From Lithobates sylvaticus (taxonomy: Eukaryota > Chordata > Amphibia > Anura > Ranidae): a DNA stretch of 64,000 nt. The stretch lies in contig CM053030.1 in assembly GCA_028564925.1 (NCBI GenBank), forward strand, positions 401,378,807 through 401,442,806, in the 5' to 3' direction. The notes under the pieces are model-generated. The model did no database searches, had not been told where the DNA came from, and saw only the letters and a program-made list of their open reading frames with translations. Positions 10,651 through 21,129 of the stretch are shown here, one piece after another. Positions within the stretch are counted from its first letter, which is position 1; each line of letters starts with the position of its first letter. The translations under genes and the position numbers were made by a program.

Positions 10651-13600
10651 TATCCCCCCCCTTTGTTTCGATCCGGAGGGAGGAACACCAGCACCCGTCA
10701 TGGTTGGGACACCTCTGTGCTGGCTGTCAGCCACGTAGGCCCAACCTTTTTTCCGGGTGCGCTTCCAGGCACGTCCCACCCTGGATCTTAACAGGGTCCT
10801 ATATTTTCCCATCCTCAGCCTTCTTCTTCTTGGGTCCCTGGGCTTAATCATTTTTTTGGGGGAAACTCTGCTTTCCCTGATCCTACCTTTAAACTCGCTG
10901 ACATCAGCTTTAACCTTCAATATACACCAGTACAACCTCCTCACTTTGGCATGACCATGCAAGCTGCCACCCACATGGGCCAAATCTTGTCCCATCAGGT
11001 GAATTTCTCCACGTCCCCTTGCTGCATCTACTTGGGCTTTACAAAGACACTCCCATGCTTTTTTACGAGTGCACTTCCAAAAGCGATGTTTTCCCACTTC
11101 TCTTGGGCCTACACTAGTCCTTTTACCAATCTTGGTACCTTTTTGCACATGAGGTTGATTTCTGAATTTTACGGATCCAGTACCATTAAGGTTATAAAGT
11201 GCTCCCTCAATTTCCACTAGACCACCCCTTTTCTCTTTGCTTAATTTAGAAGGAACCACATTTTTAAACACTGGTTTAATGATAAGTGGGGGCTCTTTTA
11301 TTAGGGTGACAATGGTCCCTCTCTGTACTCCAAGTACGGGCACCCTCTTACTGTCCAAACTTAGCGCCACTTGTTTCCTCATGTACACTGCATGCTTATT
11401 TTTGTCAGTTTCATCACTAACATCCTCATATGACTGCAGCCTCATCCTAGTCTCCCTCTGAAGGACATACTGACTGTCTTGCGACTTTAAGGTTTTAAAG
11501 TCATGCGACACCTTGCTGAGCTTTGGGCCATTTTCCTGCAACCATTGTTTATAACGATCCTTCTCAGACCTTAGAAATTTCTCAAACCTCAGAAAATCTT
11601 CCCCAGAAATACCCTCCTGAACCTGTAGGGGGCCTAATTCTGCTGTATCTTTTACCTCTTCTGTGTCAATCATACCATTCCCTATCTCATTACAATTTTC
11701 AGGGTTTGCTACAACCAGATCAACTTGACCAAGATCTTCAGGTCTACCATTATTTTTGTGGTCACCCATGGTAACCAAACCCTTACAAATTGACAATGAG
11801 CTGCATTTTTCATCACGGTCAGAAATATCAATGCATTTGTCATATTTCATTTCACTCATGTTCGGCAGGGCAGTGTCTGAAGAGGAACTGCATCCAGTGG
11901 AGTGGTTGTCCACGGCAGCTTCACTATCCACCAACTCCACTGGCAGGAGATCCTCTGCCAACAACTGTCCTGACTCCTGACCATCCTCCCATAAAACATT
12001 TGGACCTGTGACTACAATCACTTCATTTATGGCTGTGCCATCTGGCACTTCCACCAACACATTTGGCTCGGCATTATCCATTATCACATCATTGGGCCCT
12101 TTGTGGATCACAGACATGACCTCTTCTGTGTGTTTGCCCTTATTTGGCGTTTCCATCTCATGAACACCATCATCTGCAGTAGCAAGTGCATCCTTGCATA
12201 CAAGTTGCTCTGCAGGTCCTTCATCTGGCACTGCAGAAGTCATGTCTGCTTCACTTTTACCAACAGAGGCCTTTTCCAACAAAGCCAACAGGCTTTTTGT
12301 CCACCTGTCCCAGTCTGTTATCTCTGTGCTCCCAGAGGTACCACGCAGTACCGCTCCTACTGTACACGGAGACCCAGAGGGACAGAGTGGTTCAGCAACA
12401 GACACATTGCACATATCACTTTGGTTCAAATAAGATTTTGGCACTACATTTTTAACCATAGCAGACAGCAATACCACGCCTTCACCACCTTGCTCTGGTG
12501 GCGCTTCATTAAACGCATTAGAGCTTTGATACCTGTCGTTGCTAGACTGCATTAACCCATTTCCACCATGAGTGTTTTCAAACATTTCAGTTTTAACATT
12601 TAACATCCTGTCATCACTATGTTCAGGTACCCTCTTATCCCTCAGAGCAGCACCAAAGTTGTCCCAGGCAACCTCCGGCTCCAAAACGCAGAGCTCCCTG
12701 GGGGTTTCTAGGGGCACCTCTATGGCCTTCTTCACAGTTGCTAGGGGAGATAGCACATCTTTAACCGCATTCACAGCAGGGTTATCTCTAGTGAGCTGCA
12801 CTAGCCCATTGGCAACTGGACCATTCACTTTAGCCAACACAATATTAGCAGTTTTACCCATCATATTGTCACATTCAAGTTTACCACTTGCCTCCCCACT
12901 GGACAGGGCACTGCAGTGAGGCAAGTCCTTTTCCAAACAGACAGTGGATCTCCCATTTGGGGTCACTTCCACTCCAGTGTGCACAGTCACATATTCAGTC
13001 TCTTCTATGCATTTACCAGCACCAGTCTTTTTCAACATCAACCCAGCGGTTCCAGCCATTATTTCATTAAAGACAGTCTTACCCACCGCAGTAGTAGGGG
13101 TCACCATCTTCATTTGAGTACGTTGTCTCACAAACCAGTCCTCTGCTGCACTTTTACGGGCCCACTCTCCCTGGTGGCCACCGGATGAAATTACAGCAGG
13201 CATCTCCAACTGTTTAGCACCCCCTGCCGACACAACAGGAAAATCCTCGTTGCCAGGGGTGACTGCAAACATATTTGCACAGGAATCTGGGCCTGGAGAT
13301 AAAGACCTTTGCTCCTGGTAATTTTGAAATGCATACGCATCTTTAGGTGGATGCTTAGCTACATATGCCCTGTAGCTCCTCCTTTCCTTTGGCAATCTTT
13401 CTCCCATTGCCATGGGAAACCGTACTCTCCCAGCAGAGCTTTGCTGATTCTCCCAAACTCTTTGATGCATTGTGGCTTTCAACTTGCCACCACTCTCTGC
13501 AGGCAATACTTTTCTCATATGGTCTGCAGACTTGACATCACCGCCGTTGCTATGGGCAACCACATACCTCTCCAACTTCCGGTCAGGCTGTCGGTCCATG

Positions 13601-14037
13601 ATGCGATGGAACTCTCCTCTAAAAAGGATTTCCTCTTTAAACTTGCGGTAGTCATCCTGGTCCCCGTCCATCAAATGGTAAACCGACCGGAACTCTATCC
13701 GTAATAAGGTTTGCAGCAGTTTTGGCCACCAGTCCCTAGGCCATTTTCTCTTTACAGTAACTTTTTCAAATCTTACAAGGAAGTCCCCAACCTCCTCTGT
13801 AGGCAGCATGGGTTGCATATAGTCAGAGGCCAAGATCTGAGCCCCTTGCACTGCGCCACACTCTTTGCGATTCTGCTTGAACCATTCATTCACTGTCTCA
13901 CACATCACTGGCCCCTTTTGACTGGCCCTCCAAGGTGGAGACATCTTCTCAGGCCACGCTGAGCTCACTTCACCTTTAACTTGATTTAATATGAACTTCT
14001 TGTGTTTTGACTGCCTCATCCTTGCAGTCACATGCAC
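10288..14037 (-). CDS. Single 1,249-aa gag-like ORF of the LTR retroelement
   Basis: This uninterrupted frame is the only long ORF of the element. Residues ~80-150 (EEVGDFLVRFEKV... RDWWPKLLQTLL... YRKFKEEILFR) have the spacing of the capsid/SCAN-like region of gypsy Gag proteins. That assignment is by pattern and needs a profile search. The central ~700 residues are long, acidic and low in recognisable structure. The C-terminal part is strongly basic (RDPRRRRLRMG, RTRKKGW). I see no CCHC knuckle, no DTG/DSG protease site and no YVDD/YADD box. The usual gypsy Gag is far shorter, so most of this protein is unexplained. M1 at 14037 and M7 at 14019 are both possible starts. Confidence 0.75.
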   Translation of the reverse strand: MHVTARMRQSKHKKFILNQVKGEVSSAWPEKMSPPWRASQKGPVMCETVNEWFKQNRKECGAVQGAQILASDYMQPMLPTEEVGDFLVRFEKVTVKRKWPRDWWPKLLQTLLRIEFRSVYHLMDGDQDDYRKFKEEILFRGEFHRIMDRQPDRKLERYVVAHSNGGDVKSADHMRKVLPAESGGKLKATMHQRVWENQQSSAGRVRFPMAMGERLPKERRSYRAYVAKHPPKDAYAFQNYQEQRSLSPGPDSCANMFAVTPGNEDFPVVSAGGAKQLEMPAVISSGGHQGEWARKSAAEDWFVRQRTQMKMVTPTTAVGKTVFNEIMAGTAGLMLKKTGAGKCIEETEYVTVHTGVEVTPNGRSTVCLEKDLPHCSALSSGEASGKLECDNMMGKTANIVLAKVNGPVANGLVQLTRDNPAVNAVKDVLSPLATVKKAIEVPLETPRELCVLEPEVAWDNFGAALRDKRVPEHSDDRMLNVKTEMFENTHGGNGLMQSSNDRYQSSNAFNEAPPEQGGEGVVLLSAMVKNVVPKSYLNQSDMCNVSVAEPLCPSGSPCTVGAVLRGTSGSTEITDWDRWTKSLLALLEKASVGKSEADMTSAVPDEGPAEQLVCKDALATADDGVHEMETPNKGKHTEEVMSVIHKGPNDVIMDNAEPNVLVEVPDGTAINEVIVVTGPNVLWEDGQESGQLLAEDLLPVELVDSEAAVDNHSTGCSSSSDTALPNMSEMKYDKCIDISDRDEKCSSLSICKGLVTMGDHKNNGRPEDLGQVDLVVANPENCNEIGNGMIDTEEVKDTAELGPLQVQEGISGEDFLRFEKFLRSEKDRYKQWLQENGPKLSKVSHDFKTLKSQDSQYVLQRETRMRLQSYEDVSDETDKNKHAVYMRKQVALSLDSKRVPVLGVQRGTIVTLIKEPPLIIKPVFKNVVPSKLSKEKRGGLVEIEGALYNLNGTGSVKFRNQPHVQKGTKIGKRTSVGPREVGKHRFWKCTRKKAWECLCKAQVDAARGRGEIHLMGQDLAHVGGSLHGHAKVRRLYWCILKVKADVSEFKGRIRESRVSPKKMIKPRDPRRRRLRMGKYRTLLRSRVGRAWKRTRKKGWAYVADSQHRGVPTMTGAGVPPSGSKQRGGICGRAKLCPFEIGGKGDPEFAYLQTIEFKWRKLLCQFSPGFASPGWDLKLCPGLDDGKQGVCPAAHRPYNEGLMSGGWWSVSSLLLLLLYEDRPVEGSSLCKGYSLPRDWERRDSLESRED

Positions 14038-14255
14038 AGCAGCTTGTTACACAGTTCACAGCATAGAAAAAAAAAAATAAATTCTCACACAATGTGGCAC
14101 ATTGGCACAATGCAACACAGTCAATTGAACTCCTGCGCAATGCAGTTTGCCTGGCTGCCACACACAGCTAGCAGCAGTTCCTGAAATGACTCACCACTGG
14201 CGCAGAGACCGGATTTCACCGTCTGTATGCCCGCATTCGAACACCACTTGTAACA

Positions 14256-14890
14256 TGGGGGTGTTTAACTCAAGTGAAAAGATGCATTTTTTTAATGCAG
14301 TGAGTCCTCATCAGACAGGCGTATAGAGTTAAGGGCCTGGTAGCCCACGTTTATTGAAAAAGGAAAAACACAAAAGTCCATCCAGAAGTCCCACGCAGGG
14401 GTTTAACTTCATTAAGCATTCATAAATGAAAAACATACCAAGCCACCTGGCTCTCTCTTGTCAGCAGTTCCTCTGCTTGCTCTCAACAGAGTTGATTCCT
14501 TCCAGTCCCCTGGACTCACTGGCTTCCTTAGTCTTCCCGACTCTCAAGGCTGTCCCTCCTTTCCCAGTCTCTGGGCAAAGAATACCCCTTACACAGGGAT
14601 GACCCCTCCACAGGTCTGTCTTCATATAACAGCAGCAGCAGCAAGCTGCTCACACTCCACCATCCTCCACTCATTAGCCCCTCATTATATGGTCTGTGTG
14701 CAGCTGGGCACACATCTTGCTTGCCATCGTCAAGACCTGGACACAGTTTGAGATCCCATCCAGGACTAGCAAAACCTGGAGAAAACTGACAGAGCAGTTT
14801 TCTCCATTTAAATTCTATAGTCTGCAGATATGCAAACTCTGGATCTCCTTTACCTCCAATTTCAAAGGGACAGAGCTTCGCTCTGCCACA
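14256..14890 (-). repeat. 5' LTR of the LTR retroelement (minus-strand orientation)
   Basis: Near-identical to 10015-10650. On the minus strand it starts TGTGGCAGAGCG and ends AACACCCCCA, and it is followed by the candidate primer-binding site. Confidence 0.92.
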
Positions 14891-15697
14891 ATAGTAACAG
14901 GGCCCCTCACGGGCTCGCTTGGCTAGGCTTCAACCTCGGATGATGTGGCTTGAACCTGGAGTCACCGCGCATCGTCTTCGGAGAGTTTCAAAATACCCTT
15001 GTCCTACGTACTGAGCAAGCGCAGTACAGGGCGGACACTATGCGACGGGGGACAGAATTCCACACATCATTCACCACTAGCCTTACCCAGCCATTGTTGT
15101 ATTTTTGAACCAGTGTTGGCTACCTCGTCCTCCTACACCGCCGCTTCCACCTACACCGGCACATCCACCGCCACCTCAACCTCCTACTCCATTTGAACCT
15201 CGTCCTCCTAGGTCAAGATTATAATTTTTTCATTTTTTTAATTTCCAAGTATTTTATTTTCCCACTATCTATCCATTAAATTGAATAATTTTTTCCAGAA
15301 AGTGCGTATTCTGGGGTATTCCCACCATATGTGCGGCATCGTGCCGTTGAGTTTCTGAGGTTCTTAATGACTTCCTGTACCTCTTCTGCTGAGAAGGGGG
15401 CCTCCAGCATTTTATTTTTATTTTTAATTTTTTTTTAAGTTATTTCCCTATCCATATTTGTTTGCAGATCACTTGCCATGCTCTTAACAACTTTTTGTTG
15501 CAATTTGCAGCCCTCTAGCCCTTTCCATGACTTTTTTACAGCCATTTTAGTGTTCAAAAGTCCGGCTCCCCATTGACTTCAATGGGGTTCGGAGTTCGGG
15601 GTCAAGTTCGGGTCAAGTTCGGTCCCAAACCCGGACTTTTTTCCGAAGTTCGGCCGGACCCACCAAACCCGAACATCCAGGTGTCCGCTCAACTCTA

Positions 15698-16140
15698 GTT
15701 ATATCCGCTATAATAATTTCTTTCATATTAGTTGAAATTAGATATTTGGTAGTAGTTGGATTTGAATTGTTCTCTGTGTTACGGATCCGACAATTCATTA
15801 GCCGTGAGTGATTTTAAATAGCTTTTTTTCCTGCTAAAATGACACCTTGTACAGAGACAGTTCTAAGCACAGGAAACATGCGCCCCTTTACAGGCATACT
15901 ATATAGTTGTATGCCTGTTAAGGGGCGCATGTTTCCCGTGCTTAGAACTGTCCCTGTACAAGGTGTCATTTTTGCAGGAAAAAAAGCTATTTAAAATCAC
16001 TCGCGGCTAATTGCCGGTTCCCGTAACACAGAGAACAATTCGAATCCAACTACTACCAAATATCTAATTTCAACTAATATGAAAGAAATTATTATAGCGG
16101 ATATAACGAATGATTCGAATGAATTCGAGATTCAGTATAT
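15698..16140. repeat. Palindrome centred near 15905 (foldback element)
   Basis: The arms 15702-15900 and 15908-16105 are roughly 95% complementary, including GTTATATCCGCTATAATAAT, the AAATAGCTTTTTTTCCTG block and the GGGGCGCATGTTTCC block beside the axis. Extended leftward past hAT-1, 4616-4833 also pairs with 16150-16340. Before hAT-1 inserted, the palindrome was therefore longer. Confidence 0.85.
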
Positions 16141-18070
16141 CTAATATCGAGAACTGTTCCTGCACAATGTCATTTTTGCAGGAAAAAAAGCTATTTAAAA
16201 TCACTCGCGGCTAATGAATTGTCGGCTCCGTAACACATAGAACAGTCATTCATTGAAGTCATTGATAAAAAAAAAGCGTGGGGGTCTCCCCAAATTCAAT
16301 AACCAGGCCCTTCAGGTCTGCTATGGATATTAAGGGGAACCCCGCTTCAAATTTAAAAAAAAATGATGTAGGGTGTCCCCCTAAATATCCATACCAGACC
16401 CTTCAGGTCTGGGATGGATTTTAAGGGGAACCCCGGCCAAAAAAAATGGCGTGGGGTCCCCCTCAAAATCCATACCAGACCCTTATCTGAGCACGCAACC
16501 TGGCAGGCCGCAGGAAAATAGGGGGGGACGAGAGCAGCCCCCCCTCCCTCCTGAACCGTACCAGGCCACATGCCCTCAACATTGGGAGGGTGCTTTGGGG
16601 GTCTGAGACCCCCAAAGCACCTTGTCCCCATGTTGATGGGGACAAGGGCCTCATCCCCACAACCCTGGCCATTGGTTGTGGGGGTCTGCGGGCGGGGGGC
16701 TTATTGGAATCTGGAAGCCCCCTTTAACAAGGGGACCCCCATATCCCAGTCCCCCCTGTGTGAAATGGTAAGGGTTTTGTACCCCTACCATTTCACCAAA
16801 AAAGGTGACAAAAATTGTAAAAATGACAGGAAACGGTCTTTGACAATTCCTTTATTAAAATCTTCTTTCTTCTTTCTTCTGGTCTTCTTCCTTCTTCCTT
16901 TCTTCATCCTTCGGTTTCTTCATCTTCTCCTTCTGGCATCTTCTTCCATCTTCTTCTTCCTCCGATCCGCTTCTTCTTGCACTGGTCTTCTCGTCCTTCT
17001 CCTCCGGCATCTTCTTCCATGGCGTCGGTGTCTGTTCTTCTGTCGGTCGGGCCGCTCCTCACAATGGGAGGCTCCCGCTGTGTGAGGCTTCGCTCCGGCT
17101 GACAGGAGGGCACCTGGTGATCCCGCCCCCTCTGACATCATGGGGAAAGCCATAGGGAAGTCCCCATGACGTCCCTGTGCGTCAGAGGGGGGCGGGGTCA
17201 CCAGGTGCCCTCCGTTATAAAAGACCTGTCAGCCGGAGCGAAGCCTCACACAGCGGGAGCCTCCCATTGCAAGGAGCGGCCCGACAGAAGAACAGACGCC
17301 GACGCCATGGAAGAAGATGCCGGACGAGAAGGACGAGAAGATCAGCGCAAGAAGAATCGGATCGGAGGAAGAAGAAGATGGAAGAAGATGCCGGAAGGAG
17401 AAGATGAAGAAACCAAAGGATGAAGAAAGGAAGAAGGAAGACCAGAAGAAAGAAGAAAGAAGATTTTAATAAAGGAATTGTCAAAGACCGTCTCCTTTTT
17501 TTACAATTTTTGACACTTTTTTTGGTGAAATGGTAGGGGTACTTTTGTACCCCCTTACCATTTCACACAGGGGGGGGCAGGGATCTGGGGGTCCCTTTGT
17601 TAAAGGGGGCTTCCAGATTCCGATAAGCCCCCCTTCCTGCAGACCCCCACAACCAATGGCCAGGGTTGTGGGGATGAGGCCCTTGTCCTCATCAACATGG
17701 GGACAAGGTGCTTTGGGGGGGACCCCAAAGCACCCTCCCAATGTTGAGGGCATGTGGTCTGGTACAGTTCAGGAGGGAGGGGGGGCGCTCTCCCCCCCCC
17801 TCTTTTCCTGCGGCCTGCCAGGTTGTGCGCTCGGATAAAGGGTCTGGTATGGATTTTTAGGGGGACCCCACGCCATTTTTTTTGGGCTTGGGTTCCCCTT
17901 AATATCCATAGCAGACCTGAAGGGCCTGGTTATTGAATTTGGGGGACCCCCACACTTTTTTTTTTATCAATGAATGACTGTTCTCTGTGTTACGGAGCCG
18001 TCAATTCATTAGCCGGCAATAGCCGCGAGTGATTTTAAATAGCTTTTTTTCCTGCAAAAATGACACTTTG
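16141..18070. repeat. About 1.9 kb foldback palindrome centred near 17150
   Basis: The left arm from GAACTGTTCCTGCACAATGTC (about 16150) to about 17135 pairs with about 17165-18065. Paired landmarks include CCTTCAGGTCTGCTATGG with CCATAGCAGACCTGAAGG, and CATGCCCTCAACATTGGGAG with its complement near 17737. GAAGAA-rich sequence flanks the axis on both sides and yields a mirrored 38-codon frame. Fragments of the family occur at 4616, 34905, 42776 and in the left end of hAT-2. Confidence 0.85.
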
Positions 18071-18284
18071 TCATTCGAATCATTCGAATTCATTCGAATC
18101 ATTCGTTATATCCGCTATAATAATTTCTTTCGAATTAGTTGAAAATCGATATTGGTAGTTTGATTCGAATAATAATTTAGAGCTGAAATTCGTAAACGGA
18201 ATTTTTCCTGCAAGAATGACACTTTGACATTCGAATCATTCGTTATATCCGCTATAATAATTTCTTCTGGCAACTGTGTTTATC
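18071..18284. repeat. Tail of foldback sequence with repeated ATTCGTTATATCCGC blocks
   Basis: The block ATTCGTTATATCCGCTATAA appears at about 18100 and again near 18240, each beside TTTTTCCTGCA(A)GAATGAC words. It is a diverged continuation of the palindrome family. Confidence 0.6.
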
Positions 18285-18436
18285 AATCAACACAGTTGAT
18301 TGATAATAAATGGCTTCAGCCAAACACTAACCATGAGTGAAAGAAATGTTTTTGAGTTACCTTTCATATTCTCCGAAAAATGGCCAAGAAATCATAAATT
18401 CTGCAGGGTATGTAAACTTATGAGCAAAGCTGTATA
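18285..18436. mobile_element. Tc1-B terminal inverted repeat fragment
   Basis: Contains GGCTTCAGCCAAACACTAACC and GTATGTAAACTTATGAGC ahead of a TATA. This matches the Tc1-B ends at 36332-36485 and 50285-50442. Confidence 0.75.
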
Positions 18437-18447
18437 TGTGATTCTAA

Positions 18448-18842
18448 TGCCCCGTACACATGGTCGGAAATTCCGACCACAAAATCCATCTGATTTTTTT
18501 CGACGGATTTTGTCCGACACTGGTGTTGCATACACACGGTCGGACAAAGTTGTCAAAAAATCTGATCATTCTGAACGTGGTGACGTTCGTTGCGTACGAC
18601 GGAACTACGTAGAGGCTATTAGCCAATAGGTTTGGTCTCCTAATTTGATCTGAGCATGCGTGGCACTTTGTCCGTCGGAATTCTCTACACACGATCGGAA
18701 AAAGTCTGATCGGATCTCAATTTTTTTCCGTAGGAAATTCCGACAGAAAAAGTCAGATGGAGCCCACACACGGTCGGATTTTCCGACAACATGGTCCGAT
18801 CGGACATTTTCCATCGGAATTTCCGACCGTGTGTACGGGGCA
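18448..18842. mobile_element. MITE with TGCCCCGTACACA termini (PIF/Harbinger-like)
   Basis: The ends TGCCCCGTACACATGGTCGG and CCGACCGTGTGTACGGGGCA are inverted repeats. The flanking triplets are TAA (left) and TAT (right). A 44-bp miniature of the same family at 47658-47701 has perfect TAA duplications, which supports a 3-bp TWA target as used by PIF/Harbinger elements. No ORF is relevant. Confidence 0.8.
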
Positions 18843-21129
18843 TATGAGCCCTAGGGTTATGTGAGACGACCCCCTATTCTAATTACTTTAGTAAAGCTCC
18901 CAGGCACATTAATACTCAGAATAAGTAATTAGCAGCAGATTTCTCATTTTTTTTATATTCTTTATTTTCGCATTTTATAAAATTTTACATACGATACACT
19001 TTTACATTCATGCTGAATGAGATCAGGAATTCTACCTCTGTTTTTGAGAACAAACATATAAAGGTTGACGTTTCAGATTCACATACAGTATCTCACAAAA
19101 GTGAGTACACCCCCTCACATTTTTGTAAATATTTTATTATATCTTTTCATGTGACAACACTGAAGACATTACACTTTGCTACAATGTAAAGTAGTGAGTG
19201 TACAGCTTGTATAACAGTGTAAATTTGCTGTCCCCTCAAAATAACTAAACACACAGCCATTAATGTCTAACCCGTTGGCAACAAAAGTGAGTACACCCCT
19301 AAGTGAAAATGTTCAAATTTGTGCAAACGTGTCAATATTTTGTGTGGCCACCATTATTTTCCAGCACTGCCTTAACTCTCTTGGGCATGGAGTTCACCAG
19401 AGCGTCACAGGTTGTCACTGGAGTCCTCTTCCACTCCTCCATGACAACATCATGGAGCTGGTGGATGTTAGAGACCTTGCGCTCCTCCACCTTCTGTTTG
19501 AGGATGCTCAATAGGGTTTAGGTCTGGAGACATGCTTGGCCAGTCCAACACCTTTACCCTCAGCTTCTTTAGCAAGGCAGTGGTCGTCTTGGAGGTGTGT
19601 TTGGGGTTGTTATCACGTTGGAATACTGCCCTGCAGCCCAGTCTTCGAAGGGAGGGGATAATGCTCTTCTTCAGTATGTCACAGAACATGTTGGCATTCA
19701 TGGTTCCCTCAATGAACTGTAGCTCCCCGATGTTGGCAGCACTCATGCAGCCCCAGATCATGACACTCCCACCACCATGCTTGACTGTAGGCAAGACACA
19801 CTTGTCTTTGTACTCCTCACCTGGTTGCCACCACACACGCTTGTCACCATCTGACACCAAATAAGTTTATCTTGGTATCAACAGACCACAGGACATGGTT
19901 CCAGTAATTCATGTCCTTAGTCTGCTTGTCTTCAGCAAACTGTTTGCGGCTTTCTTGTGCATCATCTTTAAAAGAGGTTTCCTTCTGGGACGACAGCCAT
20001 GCAGACCAATTTGATGCAGTGTGCAGTGTATGGTCTGAGCACTGACAGTCTGACCCCCAACTCCTTCAACATCTGCAGTAGGGATGAGCCGAACACCCCC
20101 GGGTTCGGTTTGCACCAGAACCTTCGAACGGACCGAAAGTTCACGCAAATTTTCGCACCCTATTCATGGACGCGAACGTTTGAAATCAAAATTGCTAACT
20201 ACAACGGCCAATATGCATGTTAATGTCATAAAACAGGTTTGGGGACCCGGGTCCTGCCCCAGGGGACATATATCAATGCAAAAAGAACTTTTAAAAACTA
20301 ACATTTTTTCGGGAGCAGTCATTTTAATGATGCATAAAGTGAAAAAAAAAAAGTGAAATTTTCCTTTAAATATGGTACCTGGGGGATGTCTAAAGTATGC
20401 CTGTGAAGTGGCATGTGTTTCCCGTGTTTAGAACTGTCCCTGCACAAAATGACATTTGTAAAGGAAAAAAAGAAGCCATTTAAAACCACTTGCGGCTTTA
20501 ATGTCATGTCTTGTCCTGGCCGCCATATGGCTGAAAATCCTTGAGAAAAATGGCATGGCTACCCCATCACCCCCCACCCCACCCCCTTTGGGTCTTGTAT
20601 GGATATTAAGGGGGACCCCGCACCCAAAATAAAACCCTATACCTACAACCCTATATACTCTGAACAGCAGTATATAGGTGGTGCAAACAAGACACGGACT
20701 GTAGGTTTGTTCTTAAGTAGAATCTGAACAGGTACATTATGAAGTGTAGCTCCATCCCAAAAAAATCTATTTTTAAGCTTTTTGGAGAACATAGGGAGGG
20801 GTTATCACCCCTGTAACATTTGCTGTCTTTGAACATCTGTTCAGAACATTTCACCTCACTTTCCGTCCCAATGACAAATGTTTTTGGAAAAGTGGGGTTT
20901 TAATTGAAACAAGGATTGGTGATAAAGCATCAGTAGAGAGGAGATACCTTTTTCCCAAATTAAATCTAACAGGATCGAATTTCCCTTCCTAGGGGTAGAT
21001 TTCCTCTCACTTCCTGTTTTCTCTTTCCGTTTGCAAGTAGGAGTCGTTTGTAAGTTGGATGTTTGAAAGTAGGGGCCTGCCGTATATACTCTGCAGAAAT
21101 TTGCCCTATTAGATGTTGGTGTAGCCACA

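Larger units (their letters stand above)
10015..14890 (-). mobile_element. Young LTR retroelement, Ty3/gypsy-like gag, no pol seen (fossil, looks whole)
   Basis: Two direct repeats, 10015-10650 and 14256-14890, both run TG...CA and bound a 3.6 kb interior. Read on the minus strand, a purine tract AAAGGGGGGG lies just before the 3' LTR (plus strand about 10651-10667). A possible primer site, TGGTGTTCGAATG, lies just after the 5' LTR (about 14235-14247). The only long interior ORF is gag-like. No protease, reverse transcriptase or integrase motif was found, so the element is probably non-autonomous. The LTRs differ at only about four places in 635 bases, implying a recent insertion. The flanking pentamers do not match as a target duplication. 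Confidence 0.85.
4834..15697 (+). mobile_element. hAT-1: autonomous-type hAT transposon, decayed, carrying an LTR element
   Basis: The left end begins TAGGGTTGAGCGAAC and the right end is the near complement, ...GTCCGCTCAACTCTA, giving short hAT-like terminal inverted repeats rich in CCGAAC words. Inside, in order, are a ~109-bp tandem array (5480-6465), a broken hAT transposase gene (6512-9893), an LTR retroelement (10015-14890) and a 3' region. Without the LTR insert the element is about 6 kb. The flanks AATGAATC and GTTATATC do not match, so no 8-bp target duplication is preserved; a later deletion at the palindromic target is one explanation. Confidence 0.85.

Noticed and set aside
10218-13962. 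Many short plus-strand ORFs opposite the LTR element gene
   Set aside because: Antisense shadows of one long minus-strand frame.
4834-15697. 8-bp target duplication for hAT-1
   Set aside because: AATGAATC and GTTATATC do not match, nor do one-base offsets; I report none.
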